DNA of 64,000 nucleotides, taken from the NCBI GenBank assembly GCA_010909725.1, contig JAACMV010000003.1, positions 496,001 to 560,000 on the forward strand. Direction: 5' to 3'. The notes beneath the pieces are model-generated. The model ran no database searches. It worked only from the letters and a program-made list of their open reading frames with translations, and was not told where the DNA came from. This document shows positions 1 to 10,979 of this stretch, one piece after another. The first letter of the stretch is position 1. Every line of letters begins with the position of its first letter. This DNA comes from Picochlorum sp. 'celeri' (Eukaryota; Chlorophyta; Trebouxiophyceae). Both the position numbers and the translations under genes were made by a program.

Positions 1-51
1 CTTCAAGTTCGGATGATGAAAGTGATTAAATATAGAAGCATAATATTTCTA

Positions 52-2073
52 CTATTGAGAGAAGAAATTTGAGAATTCCTGTTTCTGTTTCTGAGAGGCT
101 GCTCTGGCTTTCCTCCGCAGAATTGCTTTTTCTCTTGCAACATCTTCTTCTAGAGACGAATCTATCTTAACGATTTGATTCAAATCGTCTAAAGCTTCCT
201 CAAAAAGGGACATAGATTGCTTTGCCTTTGCTCTTCGAAAATATGCCTTTGTGCTTTCTGGATGCTCACTGCAAGAATACACATGTGTATATTTGTTGTT
301 ATTACCATACCATTGTAGAACTAACGCATGTGCCGTACCTGAGAGCTCGCTCACACCATTCAATTGCCTCACCAAATGCTGAATTCTTTTGGCAACAAGC
401 AGCCAAGTTGAGCATGCATGATATCTTTAAATTAAATGCAGCATCAGAATCGTCGCCAGTAAACTCATACGATTTGCTAACACATTGAAGGGCCTTGTCA
501 TATTTTCCTTTTGCTAGAGATATTTGATCCTGTTTGTACAAGGTATTTCCTATCTCTTTCAATGTGGAGGCTCTCTGAAGCTTTGCCTCTGGAGACAGAG
601 CTTCTACTGGTACTGCCTCTTCAAATGCAGTTAACTCGATCTCAATCTCCACCTTTTCTCCTCTAGGATATTCCAAAGATTTCGATGGAATGTGAGATGC
701 AAGATCGTCATCAAATGTTGTCTTCAAAACAGACTTCTCGTGCAAGAGCATCAATCTCACAGCAGTATCCAAGACAGTGGGAAGAAGTCCCATTCCTGTC
801 GATACCTCTAGAGCCTCTGTCTCATTTTCTGTCAGAAGTGGGTTCCATGTCGACGCACCAACTTTGCGAATTCTTGTCCGAATGGAGACAGATGTATCTT
901 CCATGGGACAGTCAATGGGAAATTCACCAGTCCCTTTGTAGACTATTCGCTTGATCGTTTTCCCATCACCCATCAAATCTCTAGCCTGAAGGAAATCTAC
1001 TAGCTTGACATGGAACTCTACAAAGGGCGCCTGAATCTCTGGCAATGTGCTCCCTGGCAGATCTAAAGCTTGCACCATTGGATGCTGTGTCTGAGCAGGG
1101 CAAAATATGATGGACTCTTCCCCCTTCCTCATAGCACAAATGCCTGCTTCAAGCTCTTTTGGAAGAGATCCATCCCCGATATCACATGTGATGGTTGACT
1201 CTGGATGTATCACTGTAGAGGGAGATGCTATTGATTTTCCTGTAACAACCACCGTCACTGTATATGGCTCTCTCGGTGTCTCCCATCCTTCTCCATCACA
1301 TAATTCTTCTTTAAATACATTGCTATTATCATCAATCTCTATCAGCTTGGCTTGTGGTTTCCACATGATGAGTTCTATATCTGCTTTATACGTCTCTGTG
1401 TCATCTATAAAGGATCCATTACTCTTCATGGCCTGAGCCATCGAGGACTGCGACACATCACGATGCAAAAAACACATGCTGGGCTTCATAACCACTACTG
1501 ATCTCTCTCCAGCAGTCATGGACAGCACAGCAATCTCAATTCCCCGCAATGGCCGAGCAGAGGCCTTTTCCAACATGTACAGACATGGCTGTCCTGTCCC
1601 ACCATGTTCGAGCCTTGTCGAAAAAAGGATCGAATCGTCCTTGTCATGAGCAATAGTGACATGTAAGAAGACCTATACCAAGAGCAACGTGTATGACTTA
1701 GTGTCGGTTACAGGTCCAGCACGCCATGCTACAGAGTTGGCGTCATATCAGATACCTCAAGCAAAGACACCTACCAAATCTCCCTTCCGAGGCGTTTCAC
1801 CTCCTTCAGCTCCTGGCTGAATCACTGCCTTCATAACCCCTCCTGAGATCAATTCATCCTCTTCTCTATACAACATGGGCAGAAGAGTAGGAACAAAGAC
1901 ACAGGGCCAACATGTCCACACAGACGCACATTCAGTCAACAAACATACCTTGACGCAGATCCATCATCAATTCCGAGTTCTTTATAGTCTACCTCTGCTT
2001 TTATATCATTTAAATTGATCAAATCCCTCCGAATCGCCTCAAACTTGTCCTGCAGATCCTGGAGAGAACGCAT
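52..2073 (-). CDS. PAS1: PASTICCINO1-like FKBP-TPR immunophilin
   Basis: Four exons fit: 2073-1949, 1865-1775, 1672-339 and 268-52, all GT-AG with matching phases, giving 588 aa. Divergent FKBP-type domains cover roughly residues 40-420 and a TPR region with a basic C-terminal tail follows. Strong family marks are GEGWETPREPY, the RDLMGDGKTIKR stretch and GEFPIDCP, all typical of plant PAS1 (FKBP72, about 635 aa). In plants PAS1 is a scaffold for very-long-chain fatty acid elongation at the ER; that role is family knowledge. The start was set at MRSLQD, because the open frame upstream of it reaches only a TTG. The next gene upstream, on the same strand, is another FKBP of a different subfamily. 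Confidence 0.88.
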
Positions 2074-2228
2074 GGCTTGATTGCTCCTTTGAGTTTCGGA
2101 GAACCAACAGCACAAGTATCCTCGAAACGGTACAACACGTGGTCTCGATTGTAACAAATTATCTACTTTAATTATTATTACAAGAAGGAGAAAATTTGTG
2201 TATGGACATTCAATGTCGAAGATGATTT

Positions 2229-2918
2229 TTAATTTCGAACTGACAGCAATTTGACATCCATGAGAAGAGTTCGGTTGAAATCTTGTAGTGTTGGGTTGTC
2301 AAGGACGAAATCAAGAGCTCTCTGCCCACCTAGATCATTTGGCTGTGGACCATACCTGTATTTGTACAAACTGCTCTCTTCGCTAGAGGACAGGAAACGT
2401 TGTGATCGATCCCTTGGATACCCCAACTCTGGATGGTTTCCTACAATCTGAAGCCTCCTAACCCCCCCTACTTTCATACCAGACACAGCCTCTTCAATAG
2501 CTGGAATAGCTTCCTTGCGACCCAGCCGAAATTCATACGGTTCATCTTTCAATGAGGAATTACCAAAGCGTTTCCCTTGATAGCCCTCAGTGTATCCAGC
2601 CCAGTGAATCACGCATGTGCTGCCTTCCTTTGGCAATTTCCCGGATCCTTCTTTAATATCATAGAATCTGAGTCCAGAAGCAGTCTCCGTGAAGTCATCC
2701 GCTGCCCAGGCTGGTTTCTCCAAGTCCAAACCAATGCTGCAAGACGCAGAGAGGAAGCATAGCAAGGCTCGACGATCTATCAGCTCTACATAGTCGCCAT
2801 TATCGGAATTTCTGATCGATCTTACAGGTTTCAGTACAGATGCACGATGGATGGCTCTTTTCGAAACTAGTGGACTCTTTGGATTGCCGGTTTGCAAATG
2901 CACAGTCGAGGCTTGCAT
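2229..2918 (-). CDS. FKBP19: Thylakoid-lumen FKBP-type peptidyl-prolyl isomerase, FKBP19-like
   Basis: Single exon, 229 aa. An N-terminal transit region is followed by a paired arginine (IDRRALLCF), a hydrophobic stretch and an A-W-A|A cleavage-like site near residue 73, the layout of a lumenal protein exported by the Tat route. One FKBP domain follows. The C-terminal GQRALDFVLDNP with TLLMDVKLL matches plant FKBP19 better than FKBP18, but the two are close. Isomerase activity is not certain, since several lumenal FKBPs have weak activity. The stop lies 155 bp upstream of the PAS1-like start on the same strand. Confidence 0.83.
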   Translation of the reverse strand: MQASTVHLQTGNPKSPLVSKRAIHRASVLKPVRSIRNSDNGDYVELIDRRALLCFLSASCSIGLDLEKPAWAADDFTETASGLRFYDIKEGSGKLPKEGSTCVIHWAGYTEGYQGKRFGNSSLKDEPYEFRLGRKEAIPAIEEAVSGMKVGGVRRLQIVGNHPELGYPRDRSQRFLSSSEESSLYKYRYGPQPNDLGGQRALDFVLDNPTLQDFNRTLLMDVKLLSVRN

Positions 2919-2972
2919 CTCAATTGGATATTACACGAAATATTCATATATTATTATGATATGTACAGATGA

Positions 2973-4504
2973 TTACATGCCCATCTCTCGGAAGAATGCA
3001 ATAGTTTCTTCCAAAGACTGGACAAAGCAATCTACATCTTCGAGTGTATTGTAAATGTACGGGCTTGCTCGGATCGACGCTGCGACACCGAGACTTTGAT
3101 GCAATGGCTGCGTACAAAGATGGCCAGACCTGACTGCGATACCGTTCTGATCCAGGATTGTTGATAGGTCAGTGGGATGGATGCCTTCCACATTGAATGT
3201 TGCCAGGGCAGATCTGCCCTGATCGGCATCATATGATGGACCATACACTGTCAGACCTTTGATATTTTGTAACTGCACCACACAAAATCATGATTTAGTA
3301 CCGCTATCCTAGATGCAATACCATGCATACGCACACACCTTTGAATGCAAATACGTGCCCAGATGCTTCTCATATGCCTCTACATTGTCCATTCCAATGT
3401 TCTGCAAGAAATCGCATGCTGCCCCGAAACCAATAGCCTCTGCAATTGCTGGGGTCCCTGCTTCAAACCGAGAAGGTGGTGCGGCGAACGTGGTCTTCTC
3501 AAGTGTCACAACATCAATCATCTCACCTCCTCCCATCCATGGTGGCATGGATTCTAATGCTTCCGTGGTTCCCCACAGGAACCCAATACCAGTTGGACCG
3601 CACATCTTGTGAGCAGACCCTACTATCCAATCCACCCCAAGCCTCTGCACGTCAATGGGAATATTTGCCACGGACTGGCATGCGTCCAAAAGAACTTTTG
3701 AACCCACTCGCTTGGCCATCTCTACAACCTTGTCCACAGGCAGATGGCACCCCAAAGCATTGCTCATATGCACCAGAGAGATCAACCTCGTCCTGGGTCC
3801 AACCAGTTCTTCTAACACATTCATGTCCAATCTCTGATTCGTATCCAATGGTACAAACTTGAGCACCACACCCCTTTTCTCAGCCAAGAGTTGCCATGGG
3901 ACAATATTGCTATGATGTTCGGCCACAGACAGAATAATCTCGTCACCCTCCGACAGAGTAGAACCCCATGTATTGGCCACCAGATTGATTGCCTCCGTGG
4001 CATTCCTTGTGAAGACGATATTCTCTGGAGTTGAGGCATTGACAAAACCTGCCACCTTTTGCCTGGCATTCTCGTACTCTGTCGTCGCCCTTGCACTGAG
4101 TGCATGGACACCACGATGCACATTGCTATTATATTCTCTATAGTACTCTGTCATGGTACTAATAACGCTCTCGGGCTTCTGTGAGGTGGCAGCGTTGTCC
4201 AGATAAACCAGGCGTTTGCCGTGAACCTCTTGGTCCAATACGGGAAACTCTTGTCTAATTTCTTTTCCTAATTCTGCAATTGAATCCACACTAAGAGCTC
4301 TCTGCAATGGATGACGGTCGTGAGAAGGATACTTGTGTGTGTTCGAATAATACAGACTACTACCACTTATTTCAAAACAAAACGCACATGAACAGTTGGA
4401 GAGAACCTAGTACTATGTATGTTCACTCTAGTAGATCCTTTTACGCTGTTAAATGCCCCAATATGGCCTTTTGGGCCAGAGGACAGTGACACTCGTTGGG
4501 CCAT
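2973..4504 (-). CDS. NFS2: Plastid cysteine desulfurase (SufS type)
   Basis: Exons 4504-4388, 4301-3339 and 3272-2973 give 459 aa, close to plant NFS2. Exon 1 encodes a Ser/Thr/Arg-rich transit peptide (MAQRVSLSSG...) and joins the mature part in phase 0 through a GTGCGT donor. The enzyme takes sulfur from cysteine for plastid Fe-S cluster assembly. Visible family marks are LVYLDNAATSQKP, the PLP-site histidine in AEHHSNIVPW, SAHKMCGPTGIGF carrying the PLP lysine, RFEAGTPA, and the active cysteine in RSGHLCTQPLH. The usual SGHHC motif is SGHLC here, but the cysteine is present. The 4301 exon edge replaces a TTG-initiated reading. Confidence 0.93.
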
Positions 4505-4702
4505 GGTGTGCTGGAGTTGACCCAAATACGCTCAAGAAATGGAAATTACAACGTTGATAAAAACAAATTCAAAAATAAAATGGACAACCAAAAGTCTGCA
4601 CCGTGTATTATAGCGTAAATCAATCATTTTTTATTCTCCAGCCAACCATGCCCGAGTACCATGCCATGGTTAGTACACCAAAGATCATGGGTGCTGGACC
4701 AC

Positions 4703-5737
4703 CTACAATATCAGTTCTAGATCTTTGATGCAAATATTTGCAGTCTCTGATCCCAGATTTTCAAAGTGGAGTCTATTCAGATCTGCTTCGCTGATATCGT
4801 CGCAGGTGAATGCACTCATATCAAAGGAAAACTTCTCCCAACCTCCCTCGGCTCTTTCAACTTTTGTTGCCCTTGGTAGCTTTGTACGGGAATCCCAGCA
4901 GCCATTTCCCTGATCATTATTGATCATGAACGCTACATCTGACATGGACCCACTGCTTCTTGCTAAAAATTCAACCCTCTTGGCTTTTTGCATCATCTTC
5001 TCAATCTTTGGCTTGTGACTCCGAAAGTGGAATCCGCCATAGGTGAAAATATTGGCACACAATGCTTTAGATCCATCTTTGAGATCCACTAAATTCGGAT
5101 GATAAGTCTTAATCGAGTTTTTTTCGTTTGAATATACGGTTTTCTGCCACCCGAGCCCAATCTTTCCCTGGACAAAGACTTTGGGACTTATTCCTTGTTG
5201 GAAATTTTCCTCCCATGTCTTCCAATCACTATCAACTAATTCCCGGAATTTCGCAACGCAAGGGACTGGCCTATAAGACAATCCAATAATACCTTTTCCT
5301 GGATCTGCCAGCCTCCCGAAAGCCTGCTCAGAAAGGTCGAGATGATCCATATCTCCACAGCACCATTCTTCATTTCCTGAGCAAGGACATGAATCTACAA
5401 CCTTGACTACAATCGACATGGACTCATTATAGCATGCATCCTCACGAGGCAGATTTACTTGTCCACTAGAAGAGATTGCACGAATCCCCCTGCATTTTAC
5501 CTCATAGCATAGGCCACAAGAGCCTCGAAAGTCAGCATGTACATCTGGCAGGGCAGCCACAGAGTCTATTCCGAAATCCGCTTCGTAACCATCGACCCCT
5601 TCCAATTTGCCATATCCGCAAGAACCTTGTCCAGGATGGTTATACCATGTTGCCCTCCCTTTCTTCCAATCCACAGCAGCTACCACTGTAACAAACAAGA
5701 GCAGCATGCATGCTGTTTCAACCACAAAGATATTCAT
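4703..5737 (-). CDS. Secreted expansin-like protein
   Basis: Single exon, 344 aa, started at the ATG that gives a clean signal peptide (MNIFVVETACMLLLFVTVVA). The mature N-terminus has the expansin-type GRATWYNHPGQGSCGYG block, a series of cysteines, and HLDLS in place of the HFD motif, so a six-stranded double-psi beta-barrel (GH45-like) domain is well supported over about residues 22-170. The C-terminal half (about 180-340) is beta-rich but I could not match it to the usual expansin binding domain (CBM63). The likely role is wall loosening or cellulose binding outside the cell. Lytic GH45 activity is not implied. Confidence 0.75.
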   Translation of the reverse strand: MNIFVVETACMLLLFVTVVAAVDWKKGRATWYNHPGQGSCGYGKLEGVDGYEADFGIDSVAALPDVHADFRGSCGLCYEVKCRGIRAISSSGQVNLPREDACYNESMSIVVKVVDSCPCSGNEEWCCGDMDHLDLSEQAFGRLADPGKGIIGLSYRPVPCVAKFRELVDSDWKTWEENFQQGISPKVFVQGKIGLGWQKTVYSNEKNSIKTYHPNLVDLKDGSKALCANIFTYGGFHFRSHKPKIEKMMQKAKRVEFLARSSGSMSDVAFMINNDQGNGCWDSRTKLPRATKVERAEGGWEKFSFDMSAFTCDDISEADLNRLHFENLGSETANICIKDLELIL

Positions 5738-6164
5738 CTGATTACTGGCAATATTCTGTGTTTTATTTAAAATTATTGAGATCGTGAACGCCAATACCCC
5801 TGATGAAAGTACTGATGCATCAACTGATTGATTCTGACGCAAGAGGGGATGACGCTACAGCGGTGGACTGGTCAACTTCTCCTTGGCTTGTTTTGCATGA
5901 ATATGAAGCAGATGCCCATGATCCTCATGCATTTTGCTGGCAATATAGGTCGTACATCCTCATGGGGAGAGTCGAACGTCTCAATGGTCATACATGCTTG
6001 ATTGGGATGGATCGAAAAGGGAAATCGGCCAAGTTGATGCATCCTAGAAAATTCAAATGTGTCTGACAGGCGTGTCAGACGGATGTCAGACGACGAACAT
6101 TACACATCAGTTGGCAAATACATTTCCACAGGACGCGCAGTAAAATAATAAATACGTGTCAGGA
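5738..6164. other. Intergenic interval with a GTCTGAC/GTCAGAC cluster
   Basis: This 427 bp stretch lies upstream of the expansin-like gene and downstream of the sorting nexin gene, both on the minus strand. No convincing gene is seen; a 5803-6066 plus-strand reading has no recognisable features. GTCTGAC occurs at 6061-6067 and its inverse GTCAGAC at 6074-6080 and 6085-6091, so the first two form an inverted repeat. Confidence 0.5.
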
Positions 6165-8037
6165 CTACTGCCGAATATGGCCCGAATAGTCCTGTCGAAA
6201 ATCAGTGTTCACAGTATCCCAGTCCTCGGCAACTGTTTGCTCAAAGGAACCTCGAGAGTTTGATAATTCTTTTGAGATCAAGCTGAAATCTTGAGCCTGT
6301 TCTTTCTTCCACCTGTCATAGTCAAATTCGTTTCTACGCGTGATTTCTTGGTATCCTCGATCAGCAGCTTGGACGGCAGCCTCAAGGGCAGCAATATCAT
6401 TCTTTGAGGACTCAATCTTTTTCGCTATTGATGGGTCACTCATGGCGCTCGCATTCTGAGTTGATTCTAAATACACCAATGAATCTTTGGCCTTTCGTAA
6501 ATCTTCTTGCAGATTTGTCAGGGTGAGGAATGCAGTCTCCCTTTCCTTCAATGCATCCAGTGCTGCTGGTGCCATTGCCAGCTGCCCATGAATGGGATCG
6601 AGAGAGAGAAGCGTCATTTCTGCAGCATTTCTTTCCTGCCTGCTCATCTTCACTGCCATCATACCTACCCTCCTAGCATCCGATGCCAAAGTTTGCGTCG
6701 TCGAGGTGAATTCAGAGTACTGGCCTGTTGGTCCACCATACTCGTCCTCATATTTTGCGAGTCGAATGAGCGACAACCCGACGTCACCTGTAATACTAGC
6801 AAATCGTTCCATTTCTCTGACAATTTTCTCTGATTTTCTGGACAAGTCAACCAAAGAATCTGAGTATGCTTCTATCCCTGCTTTCAGTTCCTGCACACAT
6901 GTATAAAGCCTTTCTCAGTCTCCACCTGCACCAAGCAAACTCGTTACAAAACGACATACCCTAAGTTTAGATTCCTTCTCTGGTAACTGTATTGAAGAAT
7001 GCGACACTTCTTGTCGCATTTTCTCACCCATCTCCCTCAACATTCGCAGTACATCATTAGTATTTCGAGCATTCTTAGAAACATCATTCACATTGGGAAT
7101 GGAGGTCTCTGACCCCATCAGCTGGCTGGGAAGTCTAGCTACACCTTCAATAATACTTGCCCGCAGAGGCTGTAACTGCTGCCATTCCAAACTCTCCAAA
7201 AGCTTTCCTTCAGCAGTGAGAAAGACTCGCAACTCATCCCCACGGCCAATGACAGGATGCTCACACAACCTACTCAAATACCGTTGTAAGTCAGCCCTTC
7301 GATATTCTATAAAATCAGCCTCTGGCCGCCCGTTCGTAGCCGCATCAAGCGTTCCCTTTTCTGGCCGTGGGAAAATGAAATACCCACGCTGATTCTCACT
7401 CAAAAGATCTGCTAATGCCTATAGAAAACACAATGCCGTGCGTCATGAATACTTCGAATAGTTCGATATCTTTGACATGAAATAGTCCACACGTACCACG
7501 AAATCGCTAAACCTGCGCCGAACTTCCACCTGCCGAAACTCAGAGGACAACACTGAACTTGAAAACACAGACGTTATCAAGTACTCATAGTGTGATGACG
7601 TCAAACCAGGGATATATGGATGATCCGATACGTGCTTTATCGGATCTGTAACAGAAACTGTGATTGTTGAACGTCCCTCGGACTCTTCTCCAACATCCTG
7701 ACCGTTTCCTAGAGCAGTTGTCACTTCCAAGTCTCGCTTGTCTCTTGGCCCCTTCTCCTTCGTCTTAACAGTTAACTTGCGTTTAATTGAAGCTTTATTT
7801 TCGTCTTCTTCGATTAATGGTCCTTTTTCCTCATCGATTTCAGTCAAACCCAAGGGAGTAGAGTGAGAGTCCTCCTTCGAACTAGACTTGGAAGGACGTG
7901 GCTCTTCTCCAACAGTGACCTCTTCATCCTATATAGAAGAAGATAAATATCACTTTCATTGATATACAATCATCGTGAGTACCAAGATAACCAACCTCTG
8001 TCGTCCCAAGGGCGCGAAGTGGATCTTCCACCACCAT
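6165..8037 (-). CDS. SNX2: Sorting nexin, PX-BAR (SNX1/SNX2 type)
   Basis: Exons 8037-7996, 7928-7497, 7418-6960 and 6890-6165, all joining in phase 0, give 552 aa. The acidic, Lys-rich N-terminal part (about 85 residues) is followed by a PX domain: ITVSVTDPIK, then VRRRFSDFVALADLL across an exon junction, and GYFIFPRPEKG, the phosphoinositide-binding pattern. The second half is a helical BAR region (SDSLVDLSRKSEKIVREM onward). SNX1/SNX2 proteins are the membrane-bending partners of the retromer core and recycle receptors from endosomes. The length favours SNX2 over the shorter plant SNX1. It shares a 187 bp divergent interval with the DAC-like gene. Confidence 0.87.
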
Positions 8038-8224
8038 AATGCCTTGTATTGTATTCGTTATCAACGAATACTGATAAACCAAATCCAAAAGTAACAATTT
8101 TCAATTGAATGTACCAGTCCTGGACACATTTGCTCATGTATTTGACCACAAGATCTGTTATGAGATCTGATCAGATGCTCATGAGAGCATGTAGAACAGT
8201 ACCACATTCTCATTCAAAATAACC
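8038..8224. promoter_or_regulatory. Shared divergent promoter interval
   Basis: The 187 bp between the start codons of the sorting nexin (minus) and the DAC-like gene (plus) must carry both promoters and both 5' leaders. No specific element could be assigned by eye. Confidence 0.4.
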
Positions 8225-8965
8225 ATGATTGCAGCAAATAAGAACTATTCACCCCAGTTGGGGCTGTGTCACCCCCATACTATTCGAAGTAGTAGTGGAG
8301 TTGGCAGACGAGTTACACATAGATTTAGGCGAGCCTTCCACCCAGTGCGGGCGGAGGATGGTGATAGAGTACAAAATATAGCAGAAAATGGTATGAATTG
8401 ATGAAAGTATGAGCACACCAAGGTGCGATGTCTCTTACGTGTTTGGCTGTGGTTTGTTGCAGATAAGCAAGAGATAAACAAGGTAGAGGAGACTGCCAAA
8501 GATGTCGATCTGGATAAGGAGGTCACCAAATTTGCCAGGAATGCGGCTACAACGTTTGCACCCAGGGCATCGGGTGCGACAAAGAATCCAGCATACAAGG
8601 GGAGTTTGCTGTACACTGTATTTGATGTGCAGGCCTGGGTGGCCCTTGTGGTGGGAGGATTACTGTCATTCAACATTATTTTCCCATCTGATGAGCCAGA
8701 TATTGCCCGTTTGATGGGAATGTGGTCTATTTGGATGTTTACAATTCCCTCTTTACGAGCACGCGAGTGCACGCAGCCCGAAAAGGATGCACTGAACCTT
8801 CTCTTTCTGGCCATTCCGCTTGCTAATGTCTTGTTGCCATTTGTGTGGAAGAATTTCGGCTTCATTTTCACGGCAGACTGCGTGTTATTAGCTGGGGTAT
8901 TTGCATGGAAAGGACTATTGCCAGGTGGTTCGGCGTCTACAACACAAGACGATGCGGCCGTCTAA
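8225..8965 (+). CDS. DAC: Plastid membrane protein, DAC-like (cytochrome b6f accumulation factor)
   Basis: Exons 8225-8390 and 8463-8965 (phase 1) give 222 aa. The first 50 residues are a basic Ser/His-rich transit peptide. The conserved part starts at about residue 85 with NPAYKGSLLYTVFDVQAW, then a membrane segment (VALVVGGLLSFNIIFP), MWSIWMFTIPSLRARECT and two further hydrophobic segments. I recall this pattern from DAC (At3g17930) and its cyanobacterial relatives, needed for normal cytochrome b6f amounts. The function is inferred from that recollection. It is clearly a multi-pass thylakoid or envelope protein whatever its exact role. Confidence 0.68.
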
Positions 8966-9118
8966 TTTACATGTGAGATTTCTGTAGAGACGGAACGTTC
9001 GACATCAACGCGCCACCTGATGACGTGGATAGATGAAACTTGACGAGTCCTATTCATTCACTTTCATTCATTAAGTAAAATAAATATCGACTATTTAGAC
9101 ATATATACGTGCTTTATA

Positions 9119-10924
9119 ATGCTGCGTTGGATAGCTGCTTCGCAGCAGCCTGCAATTGCATTTATCGAAGGGCTTTTGAAGAATCGAAAGCCCGACTATA
9201 AACCTTCCGTCTACGGTGACAAACCGGAAGGGATACAACCAAGTAGTACTAAAGAAATAGAGGATATTTTGGTGAGACTAGATGGACAAGCCATGGAATG
9301 GCGAAAGAAGAGCAGGAAGGAGAAGGCCAAGGTCTTACGACAGTGCTGCACAAGTTTGACAGATATGGCAGAAGAGTTAGCTTCACTGTCAACAGAGCAT
9401 AAAGGTACATATGGTCAGGGTATTGGTGAGGAGTATTTGGGAGTGATCCCAATTGCTTCCTACTTGCTAGAGGTATCTGAGTCATTGGAGTCTGATGGGT
9501 ACATGAAACCATACAAGATTCGAGCGTCTCCGGATCAGACCCAGTGGATTGTGGATGTATTCCCCACAGGTATCGACACCCTTTCTTTTGGAGGATTCCA
9601 AGGGGAACTATGGATAAGCCCTGGCCATGGTGTTACGCAAGGTCACACGGTGAGCAATGCAGAGAATGATGATGTCAATGCTCCAGGGGTGGGGCTTGTG
9701 CTCGGAGCTGGGAACCAGTATCCATTAGCTATCTTGGATATTTTTCACATATTGGTAATGCAGAGTCGCGTGGTTGTGTGTAAGATGAATCCGGTGAATG
9801 AATACATGGGGCCTTTGTTGAGACGAGCATTGGCACCTCTTGTTGAGAACGGATATTTGGAATTTGTATACGGAGGTCCAAAGCAGGGATCGTTCTTAGT
9901 TGATAATCCATTGATAAAATCCATTCATTTGACAGGATCCTGTAGCACATATGATAAAATCCTGTGGAAAGGCAAGCCAAAGAATGGTGAGCCAAAGTGC
10001 CAGAAGGATGTGAGTGCAGAACTGGGATGTGTGACGCCATACATCATCGTTCCAGGGAAATGGAATGCAGAGGATATAGAATATCATGCAAACAATGTAG
10101 TCTCTGGACTTGTACACAATGCTGGTCACAATTGCTTGAAGGCAGAGGTTTTGGTGACGGATGCATCATGGCCCCAGCGAGAGGAATTTCTAGATGCTGT
10201 CAGAAGAATTTTGAGTTCAACGCCTCAGCGTTCTGCATACTACCCTGGCAGTGAGGAAAAATTTAATAGATTTGAGAAACGTTTTCCGGAGTGTGAGAAC
10301 TTGGGGAAAGATGTTGCATCTGAGGCGCCATCAGGCAAGGAATATGGGTCTCATCATCCATGGAAATTCCAAACGGGGCTGGACGAGGAAACATGCCATG
10401 TCTCTGAAGAGAACTGGTGTGGTGTTTTGCAAGAAGTTTCGTTGGATCGTCGGGGTGATTCTGTCTCCGAGTTTCTGGATGCAGCATCAGATTTTGTGAA
10501 CGACAAGTGCTGGGGGACATTATCTTGCTCTGTCTTCATAGATCCCAGAACACAGAGGAAACATTCGAGCGAATTCAATACTTTCATAGCTAATCTTAAG
10601 TATGGATCAATATGTATCAATGTACCTGGAATGGTGGGCTTTGGGGTGACTAAACTGACCTGGGGAGCCTATGGAGATGATAACACCTGCAACCCTGCCC
10701 CCTGCCGTGATATTGGAAGCGGTAATTGCAAGGTCCACAACTCCTTACTTTTTGACAATGTACAAAAATCAGTGATTTATGGACCATGGCAGTTTCATCC
10801 ATTCCCATACTGGCTCGTGTCGAACAGGAATACAGAGGAGATTGGCAAGAAGGCCCTTGAGTATTTTGTCCACAAGTCCTTCAAGACATTGTCAGGCGTT
10901 CTTGTGGCTGCCCTCAAAGGGTGA
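9119..10924 (+). CDS. Aldehyde dehydrogenase superfamily protein, unknown substrate
   Basis: Single exon, 601 aa. ALDH-fold marks are present in order: a cofactor-domain stretch (APGVGLVLGAGNQYP), HLTGSCSTYDKIL, a Glu in SAELGCVTPYIIVPG where the general base lies, and a Cys in HNAGHNCLKAEVLVT at the nucleophile position. Overall sequence is far from the common ALDH families and about 100 residues longer than a usual 500-residue subunit, with extra loops in the C-terminal half (around residues 380-440). There is no clear transit peptide. Substrate and cellular site are unknown. It is convergent with FabZ, 55 bp apart. Confidence 0.72.
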   Translation: MLRWIAASQQPAIAFIEGLLKNRKPDYKPSVYGDKPEGIQPSSTKEIEDILVRLDGQAMEWRKKSRKEKAKVLRQCCTSLTDMAEELASLSTEHKGTYGQGIGEEYLGVIPIASYLLEVSESLESDGYMKPYKIRASPDQTQWIVDVFPTGIDTLSFGGFQGELWISPGHGVTQGHTVSNAENDDVNAPGVGLVLGAGNQYPLAILDIFHILVMQSRVVVCKMNPVNEYMGPLLRRALAPLVENGYLEFVYGGPKQGSFLVDNPLIKSIHLTGSCSTYDKILWKGKPKNGEPKCQKDVSAELGCVTPYIIVPGKWNAEDIEYHANNVVSGLVHNAGHNCLKAEVLVTDASWPQREEFLDAVRRILSSTPQRSAYYPGSEEKFNRFEKRFPECENLGKDVASEAPSGKEYGSHHPWKFQTGLDEETCHVSEENWCGVLQEVSLDRRGDSVSEFLDAASDFVNDKCWGTLSCSVFIDPRTQRKHSSEFNTFIANLKYGSICINVPGMVGFGVTKLTWGAYGDDNTCNPAPCRDIGSGNCKVHNSLLFDNVQKSVIYGPWQFHPFPYWLVSNRNTEEIGKKALEYFVHKSFKTLSGVLVAALKG

Positions 10925-10979
10925 AAACAGCAATGCATTTCTATTTTTTACATAATTAATCATAGTCAATAAGACCTAT

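Noticed and set aside
5803..6066. 87-codon plus-strand open frame
   Set aside because: No recognisable domain or signal, lies in the expansin upstream region, and overlaps no splice evidence.
10263..10620. Antisense frames within the aldehyde dehydrogenase gene
   Set aside because: Explained by the composition of the coding strand; no motif or start context.
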